From: Stentor coeruleus
Taxonomy: Eukaryota > Ciliophora > Heterotrichea > Heterotrichida > Stentoridae
DNA length: 64,000 nt
Assembly: GCA_001970955.1 (NCBI GenBank)
Contig: MPUH01000085.1
Location: 1 to 64,000, forward strand
Direction of reading: 5' to 3'
Positions 10,251 through 20,431 of this stretch are shown here, piece by piece. The notes under the pieces are model-generated. The model saw only the letters and a program-made list of their open reading frames with translations. It was not told the DNA's origin and made no database searches. The first letter of the stretch is position 1, and each line of letters begins with the position of its first letter. Made by a program: the position numbers and the translations under genes.

Positions 10251-12704
10251 TTATAATGTTTTCCAAGTGCATTTAGCCATTCTAACATAATTATCCACTT
10301 TAGGTATAGCCATAGCATGCATAACATATTCAGTTTGCCCAGGTTCTACACGTTTTTTTACTATAGGCAATTTACTACTAAAAAGCATACTATTAGACCC
10401 ACTACAATCTAAAGTGACTTCAATAGCTTGAGAAAGTTCATTATAAACCCCATAAGTATAACAATGGGTTTTTGGAGAAAAGTAATAAAGACATTTAACC
10501 CCACCTCTACTTTCAAGTTCTTTACCGAATTTATCTATAAATTGCACATTAGTCCTTGCATCAAGATCAGTTTGAATAGCATCACGAACTGTTATTGAAA
10601 TTTCAGTCTCACTATGAAATGTTAGAATAAAACATCTTGATCTTACTGAATAAAGTTCTCTATCATAACCTAAACTATCTAACCATCCCCAAATAGCTTC
10701 TTCTCCAAGAGAACGAATATTGTCTATAAAAAAGTCTTTAAACCCTTTGATTGAAAGTCCATTTTCAGTGCTGCAGTATTTTTTCAATATTTTTTGTTTA
10801 TACTCAGCTTCTGTAAGTGATCTATTAATACATTCATAAAATCCTTTGAATTCAGTATATGAAAGTTCTCTATTAAGCAACATATCAAACTTCCTAAAAA
10901 CATCTTGAATTGTACTTTCAGCCAAATCAGTCAATTGACCTTTAGTATTCAATAACTTAACACGTTCCATCGGAGCATCTTCTGGTCTACCCAATAAACA
11001 CCCTGAAGTTTTTGGTAACACAATATAACTCCCTGGATCAAGAACTATTTCTAATTCACACTGTCTGTCAATTGCAAAATCCCTTTTTCCTACAACACTT
11101 ATTGTCCCATCATTTGATCTTTTTAATATAGCAATACCAATATCTAAATATTGTCTTTTCGCTGATACACCAACCTGTCTTTCATCTTCTTGATGTATTC
11201 CTACAAATAACCTAACTCTTTCTGGAAGTTCAATTGAATAAAACCATTTTGATGCTACAACTTCTAAAGATGGATCTTCAAGGTCTTGGACTCTTATAAA
11301 TTTTCCTTTTATACGAACTTCATCCCAGTTTTTGACCCTGCAAACGTGCAGGGTAGAGAAATGATTTATTAAATCATTAAAACTCATCCAGATATTTGAA
11401 TCGTAATCATCAAATGATGGATTTATATATCTTTTTATATCCCCAGCCCATAATGAACTTGTTGAACTCCAATCACCTGTCCAATCTAATTTTCCCCAAG
11501 GGTTTCTTATATTAACAAGTTTATGCCCAGCATATTCTTTATAATTAGTCACAGCATAACCATGACCTGGAATAAGTCCTGCTGGTAAATTTTCCATATA
11601 ATTTACATCCCTCCACATTTCATCGCCAGCTGTGCTGGCGCATAATAAAAAACCATCATCAAAATGGTCTTTGATATTTAACCACATTATCCCTTTTTCT
11701 ATATCTTTTTTAATATCTTCATCAGAGAAAACATAAGAAATTGTTGGACATCCAGTCAAGTCTAAAAGTGCTTCAGCAGTATTCCCTCCTTTTAACATAA
11801 AATAATGCCCATGTAATTTCGCATAAGCTTTTTCAAGTATCAACATCCATATCTCATTACCTTCACTTCTTGTAAAAACAGGAGCACCCATAGGGTAGCA
11901 AGGGAAATAGTCATCAATAGTAACATTAACCCATTCCCCATTTTTACAGAATTTAACTCTATAAACCCCATGTTTGTTTATATCTTTAGTAATAAACAAC
12001 CTTTCAATAAGCCCAGGTCGTTCAGTAAGACATGCTACAGCACTAACAAACCAACTATTTCCAAGTTGTCCTTGATGAATATCACTTGGTTGTATTTCTT
12101 CACCAAAAATACTTGGATCTTTTAATCCTTCCGCATAATCTACTCTAAAAAACTCATAAGGTCTTCTCCAATGAAGTAATTGATCAATAGGTTCTTTATT
12201 TAATTCTTTAAATATCGAACTATCTGATGGGGGAAATTCAATATCAATAAACTCAGTCTTTTGGGTATTGACGATATTTTCAATTTCTACAAGACTACAA
12301 AGATTTATAGGAAGACGTGAAAAAGTTTGTTTTGCTTTTTCAGTTTTTTGAAAAAGTTCTTGTTGAACTTTTCTTAGATATTCTTCTTGTAATGCTCTTG
12401 GGGCTGATTTTATCATGAACTTGAATTTACTTTTTAATACCCAATGTCTTGACATTTGTAGTATTCCAACTGTTTTTGTTTCAAATGCTTCAATTGTTGT
12501 GGTTTTTGTAAGACTTGAGGAATCTGAGAGGAGGAGGTTAGTTGACCCGGTAAAATCTACTGTGAAATCGATTGTGTTAAGTCTTTGGAGTTCGAGTCTG
12601 AACTCGTAGGTACATTCAAGGTCAGGTGATTTTACTGGGGTAACGATTTTGTGTAGGATGATACCAGGGCTGAGCTCTTTTTTGGTTATCACGCCAGAGG
12701 ACAT
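10251..12704 (-). CDS. Calpain-family protein with Cys-to-Ser active site (817 aa)
   Basis: Residues 190-455 form a papain-like calpain core. The active-site motif is QGQLGNSWF instead of QGxLGDCWF: codon 12054-12056 is AGT, so the nucleophile Cys is Ser at residue 217. The catalytic His (GHGYAV, H381) and Asn (NIRNPWG, N401) remain. A calpain C2-like/domain III follows (about 470-590), then a pair of EF-hand-like helices (about 610-700). The first 100 and last 100 residues look like two copies of one beta-rich module (VDFTGSTNLLLS near the start, LDCSGSNSMLFS near the end, each followed by a basic strand). The ATG is at 12702-12704. It is probably a pseudoprotease, scaffold or regulator; a Ser nucleophile would be very unusual for this family. 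Confidence 0.85.
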   Translation of the reverse strand: MSSGVITKKELSPGIILHKIVTPVKSPDLECTYEFRLELQRLNTIDFTVDFTGSTNLLLSDSSSLTKTTTIEAFETKTVGILQMSRHWVLKSKFKFMIKSAPRALQEEYLRKVQQELFQKTEKAKQTFSRLPINLCSLVEIENIVNTQKTEFIDIEFPPSDSSIFKELNKEPIDQLLHWRRPYEFFRVDYAEGLKDPSIFGEEIQPSDIHQGQLGNSWFVSAVACLTERPGLIERLFITKDINKHGVYRVKFCKNGEWVNVTIDDYFPCYPMGAPVFTRSEGNEIWMLILEKAYAKLHGHYFMLKGGNTAEALLDLTGCPTISYVFSDEDIKKDIEKGIMWLNIKDHFDDGFLLCASTAGDEMWRDVNYMENLPAGLIPGHGYAVTNYKEYAGHKLVNIRNPWGKLDWTGDWSSTSSLWAGDIKRYINPSFDDYDSNIWMSFNDLINHFSTLHVCRVKNWDEVRIKGKFIRVQDLEDPSLEVVASKWFYSIELPERVRLFVGIHQEDERQVGVSAKRQYLDIGIAILKRSNDGTISVVGKRDFAIDRQCELEIVLDPGSYIVLPKTSGCLLGRPEDAPMERVKLLNTKGQLTDLAESTIQDVFRKFDMLLNRELSYTEFKGFYECINRSLTEAEYKQKILKKYCSTENGLSIKGFKDFFIDNIRSLGEEAIWGWLDSLGYDRELYSVRSRCFILTFHSETEISITVRDAIQTDLDARTNVQFIDKFGKELESRGGVKCLYYFSPKTHCYTYGVYNELSQAIEVTLDCSGSNSMLFSSKLPIVKKRVEPGQTEYVMHAMAIPKVDNYVRMAKCTWKTL

Positions 12705-13111
12705 TTTTATAGTTGGCAGTTTGAAGGAAGTTTTGTGTTGAGAGAGGAAAATTTTAAAGGGATTTATATGAAGGATTAAAATTTTTAGGGTGTTAGGTGT
12801 TAAGAGATTATGGGCTTTTGATATAGCTTTGGGTGTTTTGGGAGGATGGAGTTTTGATAAAGAAAATGCGATCCTAAAAATTATGTTATTTATTATAACA
12901 AATTTTCCTTAACTTAATCTGAGATATTACCAACTCAAAAATATATATTCCAATTAAAATATTAATCTATATCACTTAGCTATCTTTATTTACTAAAAAA
13001 TAATTTCACGACTATCTAAATTGTCTTTCAAATCCTTATCTTTGAATCAAGACTAATTCTTTCAAACTAGCCCATTTTTATATACACAATCAATCAAACA
13101 TAATTTTTTCA
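12705..13111. other. Intergenic leader of the calpain-like gene
   Basis: No gene is seen. The leader (read on the minus strand) is C-rich and G-poor. At 12785-12797 it contains TTAGGGTGTTAGG, which equals more than one and a half units of the heterotrich telomere repeat CCCTAACA. Confidence 0.5.
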
Positions 13112-13345
13112 CTAAGAAACTAGATTATTTACTATTGAAGGTGATATTTCTTGTAGCAGCAAATCTTCAAGTTCACCTAAATTATTTTCTAGCAAAGCTC
13201 CAAGAGTTGTAAGTACAATCGGAGAGAAGCGTAGATCTACTTTAGGTATAAATTGTTGAGTAAGCGTAAAATTGTAGCAAGGCTGACTTGGGATGTGTGA
13301 GTAATGAAATTTGACTAAACTTCGTGTATGCATCAAGAACCTCAT
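13112..13345 (-). CDS. Possible small protein (77 aa)
   Basis: The frame starts with a true ATG (13343-13345) after a short AT-rich leader and ends in TAA. The C-terminal half, SPIVLTTLGALLENNLGELE, reads as an amphipathic helix with acidic and leucine residues, more protein-like than the surrounding AT-rich DNA. I do not recognise a family. It lies between two divergently spaced genes on the same strand (calpain-like downstream, PP2C upstream). It may be a real small gene or chance. Confidence 0.4.
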   Translation of the reverse strand: MRFLMHTRSLVKFHYSHIPSQPCYNFTLTQQFIPKVDLRFSPIVLTTLGALLENNLGELEDLLLQEISPSIVNNLVS

Positions 13346-13514
13346 TTTTTATGAATAAAATTTCATTCTAAAATTAATTTACCTTTAATCCTAAAGAAAA
13401 CCCTTAATCATCTATATTCCTAATAACCTTAACAAAAAATCTTAAACTAACACCCTAAAACCCATTCTCAAAAACAACTACAATAATTTATTTCTCAAAT
13501 CCTAACCACTATCA

Positions 13515-14927
13515 TTACTCACCTTCCAATGGCCAACCATCAACTTTATCCGATACAAAACTACCTCTTCTTGGGTCTCTAATTGATATTTCCTTAATCG
13601 TCGGCGCCCTTCTTAATCCCAACTCTTCACCTTCCACATCTTTTTCAATCACTTCTTCAACCGGTACAGGCCTTTTCCAATGTTTAACCCCAACCTCAGC
13701 ATTTCTTTTAATCTCAATTACAATACAAGAAATATCATCAATAATAACATCTTCTTCTTCAACAATAGTAAACCATCTCATCCTTGCTTCTTCACATACA
13801 ATTTGTGCTATACAAGAATTGCTTGGGTTTATATTATCTTCTAAAGTAATTTCATTTATAAGACTTTTACATTTGTTTCTATAACATTCAACAAAAGTTC
13901 CAACATCATCATTATCCATAGCATCCCAAATCCCATCACTTCCTATTACTATAAAAAGGTCACCTGGGGTACGTTTATATGATGTACATACTGGTTCAGA
14001 GATTACCCCAAGGCTTTTAGCTATAAGATCACCTATAGATCGGCTCATAGCAAGACCTGGGGTATTTATGTTTTGTTTCCATACACGATATGGGCCGATT
14101 TTGTTACCTAAATTATCAGTAAGTCGTTGAACCCTACCACCACATTTGACAATCCTTTGTAGTTCTTCAGGTTCTTCAGGTTTTTGGTCTTTAGTTAATT
14201 GTATTGAATGAATCTGTGTTTCAACAAAACTCTTACGTTTTTGTTTTACTCCAGCAAGTATCTCACGTTCAACTCCCAGATTTGCTGGTGGAGCCGGAAG
14301 GACCCGTGGTGGCATAGTTGTAGCAATAATACCTCTTGAGTCCCCAACACTTCCACAATAAATTGATGTAGATTCAATATAAACTAATACCCCAGTACTA
14401 TATTAAAATTACCATCCTGAATACTCTGAATCAATCCCTTGATTATTACCCCTAAGTTCTTTATCACATTTATCTGTTGCAACTTTAATAAACCTTTCTG
14501 GGTCAGACTATATAAAAATTACATTCAACAAATTCCTTTCTAATACAAAAATCTGTTCGATTACCCTTTGACAAAACTGAGCAACTTTTTCTCCTTGATT
14601 GCCGTGGCCATCAAAAAGACAGCAAAGGATACCAAAATCATTGTAAAGGTAAAAACAGTTGTCTTGACATTTTTTCGGGTATTGGCCACGAGGATCTAAA
14701 CCTGGTAGTACACATGAGGAAATAAGCAGGTTTTGTGAATTTAGAGAAATTTCTTTACTTGTTATGAATACTGGCTCTGTTGCTTGGAATGTTATATTTT
14801 GAGAACCGACAATCGCCCCTTGTTTGTTACGAACTTTTATTGGAATTTTGCATTTACGTGTGTAAGTACAAAGGCTAACTGAAACTAGGATTAATGACCT
14901 ACTATGTGATGGCGTTACACATCCCAT
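13515..14927 (-). CDS. PP2C-type protein phosphatase, three exons (460 aa)
   Basis: Exons 14927-14523, 14507-14413 and 14397-13515 join through two 15-nt introns into one 460-residue PP2C (PPM family) Ser/Thr phosphatase. Motifs in order are LFDGHGNQG (metal Asp), SGCTGVLVYIE after the second splice, GSVGDSRG, MSRSIGD and GSDGIWD. All metal-binding aspartates are present. Without splicing, the TAG at the end of intron 1 would stop translation. The N-terminus MGCVTPSHS could be acylated, as in several ciliate and apicomplexan PP2Cs. The C-terminal 60 residues are charged and unassigned. ATG is at 14925-14927 and the stop is TAA. Confidence 0.9.
14398..14412 (-). other. 15-nt intron 2 of the PP2C gene
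   Basis: The reverse strand reads GTAATTTTAATATAG. Removal joins TCAGGATG to TACTGGGG, giving the PP2C SGCTG strand. The intron is phase 2. Confidence 0.9.
14508..14522 (-). other. 15-nt intron 1 of the PP2C gene
   Basis: The reverse strand reads GTAATTTTTATATAG. Removal joins NLLN to SDPERF in frame (phase 0). If retained, it supplies an in-frame TAG. Confidence 0.9.
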
Positions 14928-15469
14928 GAGATTGTATTATAATAAATAGGGGATGATAAAAAATTTTGGGTGAAAAAATGTTTTATGGTTTGAATGCAGA
15001 TTAGTAAAGAAAATGAAATGGATGTTAAGGTGTTAATTATATGGNATGGTTTGAATGCAGATTAGTAAAGAAAATGAAATGGATGTTAAGGTGTTAATTA
15101 TATGGATAAGATTTCATAAAAGGCTGGCTGGTAAAATTTTTCAAGATTATGATTAGTTATTTTGAATGTTAATAATAAAATTATAAGGATTATATGTTTG
15201 AGCTTGGATTAAAAATTGTAACATTTGTTGATTTGGATATACAATTTACGATTTAATATTTTATGATTTCCTGTATATCATATTTTTAGTTGGGAATACT
15301 TGGTTTTAGTAAGGATTTTAAAAATTATTAGATGAGATATTCGATTTTATATAATAAAAATTGTAAACTTTTTTAAAATAGGTTATCATAATGAATTTAT
15401 ATATTAATATAATATTTAAAGCTCTAAACTCATATCTAAATTATATATAATTATAAACACTACAAAGAT
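14928..15469. other. Intergenic region with N join
   Basis: There is no gene. A 60-nt segment (14985-15044) is repeated exactly at 15046-15105 on either side of the N at 15045, an unmerged contig overlap. The leader of the PP2C gene is C-rich on the minus strand. Confidence 0.6.
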
Positions 15470-16084
15470 TTATTTTCGCTTGTGTCTAAAAGTCCAATGA
15501 TCAATTCTTTGGCTTTCTAAATCACCACATCTCATCTCTTTCAAGCACCAACTCTTAACATTTTTCATTATCATTCTTTCCATAAATTTTAAGTTGTTTT
15601 CCTGAAGCTGAGGATTTTTACTTTTATTTTCAACTTGCCCAAAGACTTCAAGATTCTTCAAATTAAGCACCCTTGGGTTGATTTTTTTTTTCTCTTTTCT
15701 CTTGTTGTCATTATTTTTAATATCAGTTTCTACAGCTTTCTTAAACCCAGAAGTCCTATCTGTAAGATTTTTATCAAAAGTCCTAGATGAAACATTTTTC
15801 ATACAGCTATTCAAAGATAAATCTCCCTCCTTATCTCTTACCTTAAGCCTAATCATCTTAACTCTCTTAGGCAAAATACTAAAATCCGTTTCCTTAAGCT
15901 GCTTATATTTAGAACTATGTCTTATCATCATCGCAATCTCACTAGATGTAATTGTCGGTCTAACAACAATCGGTTCAACACTTTTCGCTTTAATCTGAGG
16001 CATTTTTATTTTATCCTTCCGACTTTCCAAAGCTGGATGTTCTATTTTCATCTTTAGTCTTAATTCTTCAATCTTATCACCCAT
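15470..16084 (-). CDS. Hypothetical Lys-rich protein (204 aa)
   Basis: No known domain is recognised. The 204-residue product is strongly basic (KRKEKKKINPR and a C-terminal RHKRK), begins MGDKIEELRLKMKIEH and has a helical charged N-terminus. True ATG is at 16082-16084 and stop TAA at 15470. Codon use resembles its neighbours. It precedes the long IQ/heptad protein gene on the same strand, 122 bp from that gene's stop. A cytoskeletal or nuclear role is possible but unsupported. Confidence 0.6.
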   Translation of the reverse strand: MGDKIEELRLKMKIEHPALESRKDKIKMPQIKAKSVEPIVVRPTITSSEIAMMIRHSSKYKQLKETDFSILPKRVKMIRLKVRDKEGDLSLNSCMKNVSSRTFDKNLTDRTSGFKKAVETDIKNNDNKRKEKKKINPRVLNLKNLEVFGQVENKSKNPQLQENNLKFMERMIMKNVKSWCLKEMRCGDLESQRIDHWTFRHKRK

Positions 16085-16206
16085 AATAAACTAATTATAA
16101 ATCTTAAAAAAAAAGTATAATTTCTAACAATATGAAATATATAAATCAAAAAAAAGCATCTCAAAAAGTTTTTTGTATTAAGTTTTTATTAAAATATTCT
16201 TATGAA

Positions 16207-19200
16207 TTATCCCAAAATTTCTATAACTTCATTTGATAAATGTTCTAAAATCATATCGGATAAGTCAAGTTTGACTTGAGTTTCTTCAAATTCGTAATTA
16301 GTCCACATTTCATCTTTTTCAATTATTTCATCTGCAAGCATGTTTGCAAGACGTTCTTCTCGTATTTGTTGTAAAAGTTCATCATCAATTAAACCATTAG
16401 ACATAGCCATATCTTCAGTGCAGATTTTTCCTGCTTGTATTGAACTCCAGTCTTCTAGTTCTTCTTTTACTTCATCGATTATCGTGAGGATTAGTTTTGT
16501 ATTGCCGACCCAACGAGTTAAAGAGCTCCAAGGCATAGGTGCACCTTTAAGTCCATAAGGCCTATATTTCTGAAGTGCTTCATTAGTAGCATCAAAAATC
16601 ATTTTGTTATGTATATGCTCTGCCTCAATTATAAACTGATTCCCATCCCTAGAATTACTAGTTTGTGTATTACTTTCCCTACAATTTTCTATATTCAAAT
16701 ACAAATTCACATTTAACAACTCAGGGAAAACAGTAAATTCAATATCAATAAAACTCCCAATCTCAATATCCTGCATTTTATTCAACATATCCAAAGGTTT
16801 TCTTTTTAACGGAATCTTAAGCATTTCTTTTAAATTTTCAACTTCAACTAATGAGAAAATTTCATCAACATACATTTTCACAGCAACTGGATCTGTAGCT
16901 AATTGTAAACTATCAGAATTTGGTATTTCAGGTCCTGATGCTATACCTTGTATTGGTATATCTAAAGGTAAATTTGAAATTTGTTCTAAAGCATTTCTAG
17001 ATTTATGTCTTTGTTCATCATTTTTTTCATTATTATTATTATATTCTCCTTTAGGTAAATTCTGCTCAATAAGTTTTATTAGGATCCAATCAGAAAGTTC
17101 AAGAACAAGTTCAGGGGTTATTTCTGGCCATATGAATTCAGATTTGTCTTCTGAGTTTTTGTCACTTGAATTTGATTCATCTGGAGAATATGCGAAATTT
17201 GGTGACCCTTGACCACATTCAAAATAATGTAATGGGGCTGATGGACGTTCTGGGAGCATATCTGGTGTTCGAGATAAACAATTTTGAAAGTTAATATGTA
17301 AAGGATTTAAAACACCTTTTTGGATTTCTAAAGAGGTCTCAATGGGCATGTGAATATCGATTATACGTTGAGAATCAGGAGAGGATTCAGGTTTGATAAC
17401 TTTTTTATGTGAGGGTTTTTCTGGTGATGATCCGAGTATCATGATTTGTTGCATTTTTTCATCTGACTCTGAATCAGAAGATGGGAAATTTTTCATAAGT
17501 TGACTATAACTATGTTCAAAATCAAGGTCATCTAATTCTTGGTTGATTGTACTTTCTTGCATTATGGTGAAATCACGATTTTGTGGGGATATGCTAGATT
17601 TTAGATTGTCTGATGGGTTAAGGTATTCGAAATTGGATAATGGATTTATGGTTTTTGGATTGTATATTACTGGTCGGTTTTCTGAACTTGATTCAGAATC
17701 GGTTATGTTTTTGTATAAGTTTGGGTTAGAGAAAAGGTTCAGGCTGCTGATGAAAATGTCGTTTTTTTGACTGAAGCTGATTGGGGATTTTCTGGGATTT
17801 GATGTGAGAGAATTTTCTTGGGGTGGATTTTCAGGTTGGAGGGGCTTTTTTTCTTGTGCTGGGATTTTTTCGGTAGGGTTTGAGAACTTTTCGATAGGGG
17901 GATGGGGCTTTTCGATTGGGAATTGAGGCTTTTCTGTAGAGAGATTAGGCTTTTCTGTAGGAGTCTTAGGTTTTTCTACAGGAAGTTTAGGTTTTTCTAT
18001 AGACACCTGAGGTTTTTCAATAGTGAGATTAGGTTTTTCAATAGGAAGATTAGNAGGTTTTTCAATAGTGAGATTAGGTTTTTCAATAGGAAGATTAGGT
18101 TTTTCTATAGAAAGTTTAGGCTTTTCTATAGAAACCTGAGGTTTTTCAATAGGGAGATTAGAGTTTTCTACAGAAAGTTTAGGTTTTTCTATAGACGCCT
18201 GAGGTTTTTCCACAATAGCTTGATTTTTCGCTCCATTTCCCTGTTGTTTTTCAACAGGAGCTTGAAGTTTTACTATATTAACTTGGCGTTTTTCAACAGC
18301 ATCCTGAGGTTTTTCCAAAGCCCCCTTAATCCTTTCTATAATCGTCTTAGGTTTCTCATCAACCCCTTTATTCTCCCCTCTCCCTAAATCCTCTTTTTTC
18401 TTCTTCAACGATATTTCATATCTTTTCCTCAAATCTTCATCTTCCTCATTCTCATCACTATCTTCACTATAATATTCCTCATCTTTCTCTTCATAATCCT
18501 CAAAACTTTCTTCATCTGAACTTTTCCCCATACCAATTTTCTTAACAATTTTTTTAAGTTCTTCACTTCTTAATACATTCATTTTACCTTTAAATCTCTC
18601 ATTAAAATCAATATCTTTATCTTGTCCATCAGTAAGTAAAAGTGAATCAGTATAACTATCATAGTTTATATTTGAATTACTTTCTGATAAATCTTCATTT
18701 TGGTTTTTTTTATAATCAGAATATTCAGAATTTTGAGATTTATTTTCATAGTCTTGAGAATCTGAATAAGAATTTTGTTTTGAGTTATTACTTGAAGAGA
18801 TATCGATTAAAAGACCTTTTTGTTTTTTATCAAAGCTTTTTAGGCTATTTGAGTCAGAATCTAAGGAGTAATTTTTATGGTTTTTGCGGTTGATTATTTT
18901 TTCTACTTGGTTGTCAACTGAATCGTAGGAATCTTCGTGGAGAAGACGCCGTTGGACGAGGAATCTGCGAATATGGGCTTGGATTTTGGTAGCTGCGCAG
19001 TTTTTTATCTCTTTTTCTTCTGTTATACTTAGAAAATTATCATGATTAAAACGATCATCACTTACAATAAGATTATCAGATTCATATTCCAAACTAACAC
19101 ATTTTTCCTTAGATGACTTTAAACTATTTTTCGACATTTCTGAAACTCTAAAATCAATGTTATGCATATTATTTGCAACTTTCTGCGCATCAAATACTAA

Positions 19201-20316
19201 ATTGATATTTTTATTATCTTCAGATAACTCTTCAAATATAATAACTTTGTTCTGAGGTATTTTCTTCTTAGTTTTTCTATGTTTTTTTTTCATAGACTTT
19301 TTTGTTTTCTTTTTATTTGGTTTGCTTATAAATTCAAGTTTTTGCAATTGCGCCCTTCTTCTTGATTCCTCAGCAAATTTGTGTAAGTTTTCATATAAAA
19401 TTTTTTGTTTACGGGAAAGTTCTTGATTTTTCATAAAAGTTTTAGCAATAGGATTAGGATGATATTTACGGCTTTGTTGCTCCATGCTGTCATCTTTTTG
19501 ACTCAGACTTCTGGATCGAAAATGTGGCACACCTAATTCTAATTGAATTTCTTTAATTGTTTCAAGACCGGTTCTCACACGTTCTGAGGATTTTGGTCTC
19601 TTGTAGATTGCTTTATCTTTAGATTTACTTGACCTAATCGGGTCTTTGAGCCTGTTTTGGTCTGCACCCCAGTTGTACTTCTGTATGAACTTGATTTTTA
19701 TAAACTTTGCATTTTCCTCTCTTGTCTGAATATTATGCTGAAGAATCTCTTGTTTTTTCATTTCACGGATTTCTTCTAATCCTCTTCTTTCTTTTTCTTG
19801 TTTAATCTTATTCGAAAGTTCTTTTTTAAGTGTATTCTTTATTAAAGCTTGAATATTCTTATGATTACTTTTATAAGAGTGCGGGATTTTTTCGTTTTCT
19901 TTTTCTTTTATATTTTCTTTAGGAAAAGATTTAGGCTTTTTAAAAGATTTGTTTACTGCAGCTTTTGATGGATAAACTGGTATAGGTTTTTTACTTGTAT
20001 GCTTTTTGCTTGTGTGTCTTGGTTCTTGTGGAGTCTTGCGATTCGAACATGACTTTAATTTCGGCCTTTTGTTTTTTGTTTTACAACAAGAAGGAGACTT
20101 ATCTGAAGTTTTTTTCCTTGTAAAAATACGAAGTGGTGGAGGCTTTTCATCTTCGCTTTGGGCAATTTTTAGCTCAGATACTATTTTTTTCCCCACAATT
20201 GGAACTGTTGGGGTCTTACTTGAGTTCCTTATTGTATTGTTTACATCTAAACTACACATGGACTCGCTTAGATAGAACATTGATGAGTTTGCCTGCATTA
20301 CTACTAAATCATTCAT
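16207..20316 (-). CDS. Long IQ-motif protein with heptad minisatellite and C-terminal DUF4378-like domain (about 1,354 aa)
   Basis: The first ATG of the frame is at 20314-20316; the frame extends 10 codons upstream without a start. Residues 1-450 are basic with long charged helices (EIREMKKQEILQHN). One IQ calmodulin-binding motif, AATKIQAHIRRFLVQRR, lies near residue 470. An acidic stretch follows (YYSEDSDENEEDED), then about 22 imperfect heptads of the type PNLPIEK. The last 230 residues are a folded domain with IFDATNEALQKYRPYGLKG, WSSLTRWVGNTK and an acidic ADEIIEKDEMW helix, resembling the DUF4378 region of centrosome/basal-body proteins such as CEP350; that assignment is tentative. Length is after collapsing 15 false codons at N 18054. 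A microtubule or basal-body role is inferred. Confidence 0.7.
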   Translation of the reverse strand: MNDLVVMQANSSMFYLSESMCSLDVNNTIRNSSKTPTVPIVGKKIVSELKIAQSEDEKPPPLRIFTRKKTSDKSPSCCKTKNKRPKLKSCSNRKTPQEPRHTSKKHTSKKPIPVYPSKAAVNKSFKKPKSFPKENIKEKENEKIPHSYKSNHKNIQALIKNTLKKELSNKIKQEKERRGLEEIREMKKQEILQHNIQTREENAKFIKIKFIQKYNWGADQNRLKDPIRSSKSKDKAIYKRPKSSERVRTGLETIKEIQLELGVPHFRSRSLSQKDDSMEQQSRKYHPNPIAKTFMKNQELSRKQKILYENLHKFAEESRRRAQLQKLEFISKPNKKKTKKSMKKKHRKTKKKIPQNKVIIFEELSEDNKNINLVFDAQKVANNMHNIDFRVSEMSKNSLKSSKEKCVSLEYESDNLIVSDDRFNHDNFLSITEEKEIKNCAATKIQAHIRRFLVQRRLLHEDSYDSVDNQVEKIINRKNHKNYSLDSDSNSLKSFDKKQKGLLIDISSSNNSKQNSYSDSQDYENKSQNSEYSDYKKNQNEDLSESNSNINYDSYTDSLLLTDGQDKDIDFNERFKGKMNVLRSEELKKIVKKIGMGKSSDEESFEDYEEKDEEYYSEDSDENEEDEDLRKRYEISLKKKKEDLGRGENKGVDEKPKTIIERIKGALEKPQDAVEKRQVNIVKLQAPVEKQQGNGAKNQAIVEKPQASIEKPKLSVENSNLPIEKPQVSIEKPKLSIEKPNLPIEKPNLTIEKPXNLPIEKPNLTIEKPQVSIEKPKLPVEKPKTPTEKPNLSTEKPQFPIEKPHPPIEKFSNPTEKIPAQEKKPLQPENPPQENSLTSNPRKSPISFSQKNDIFISSLNLFSNPNLYKNITDSESSSENRPVIYNPKTINPLSNFEYLNPSDNLKSSISPQNRDFTIMQESTINQELDDLDFEHSYSQLMKNFPSSDSESDEKMQQIMILGSSPEKPSHKKVIKPESSPDSQRIIDIHMPIETSLEIQKGVLNPLHINFQNCLSRTPDMLPERPSAPLHYFECGQGSPNFAYSPDESNSSDKNSEDKSEFIWPEITPELVLELSDWILIKLIEQNLPKGEYNNNNEKNDEQRHKSRNALEQISNLPLDIPIQGIASGPEIPNSDSLQLATDPVAVKMYVDEIFSLVEVENLKEMLKIPLKRKPLDMLNKMQDIEIGSFIDIEFTVFPELLNVNLYLNIENCRESNTQTSNSRDGNQFIIEAEHIHNKMIFDATNEALQKYRPYGLKGAPMPWSSLTRWVGNTKLILTIIDEVKEELEDWSSIQAGKICTEDMAMSNGLIDDELLQQIREERLANMLADEIIEKDEMWTNYEFEETQVKLDLSDMILEHLSNEVIEILG
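17860..18312 (-). repeat. 21-nt coding minisatellite (PxxPIEK heptads)
   Basis: About 22 imperfect 21-nt units encode seven-residue repeats such as PNLPIEK, PQVSIEK and PKLPVEK. Regularity is best in the middle and decays outward (RQVNIVK, FSNPTEK). The N at 18054 lies inside, with 18010-18053 repeated at 18055-18098, so the true unit count is about two lower. Confidence 0.9.
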
Positions 20317-20325
20317 ATTTAAATA

Positions 20326-20431
20326 TATAAATTTTCCGCTGAACACCTTTTGTTAGAAATAATATTGGGTGTTAAGATATAANTATAAATTTTCCGCTGA
20401 ACACCTTTTGTTAGAAATAATATTGGGTGTT
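20326..20431. repeat. Unmerged contig overlap around N 20383
   Basis: Bases 20326-20373 recur at 20384-20431. It lies just upstream of the start of the IQ/heptad gene, so the leader sequence is duplicated artificially. Confidence 0.85.

Noticed and set aside
13515-14315. A separate gene starting at MPPRVLPAPP
   Set aside because: It is the last exon of the PP2C gene; the missing GDSRG and SGCTG motifs lie upstream and join through 15-nt introns.
14508-14522. In-frame TAG as a reassigned codon
   Set aside because: The stop is the end of a 15-nt intron, and long genes here never use stops internally.
17902-18387. Plus-strand ORF rich in RFF/RNLRFF repeats
   Set aside because: It is the antisense shadow of the PxxPIEK minisatellite.
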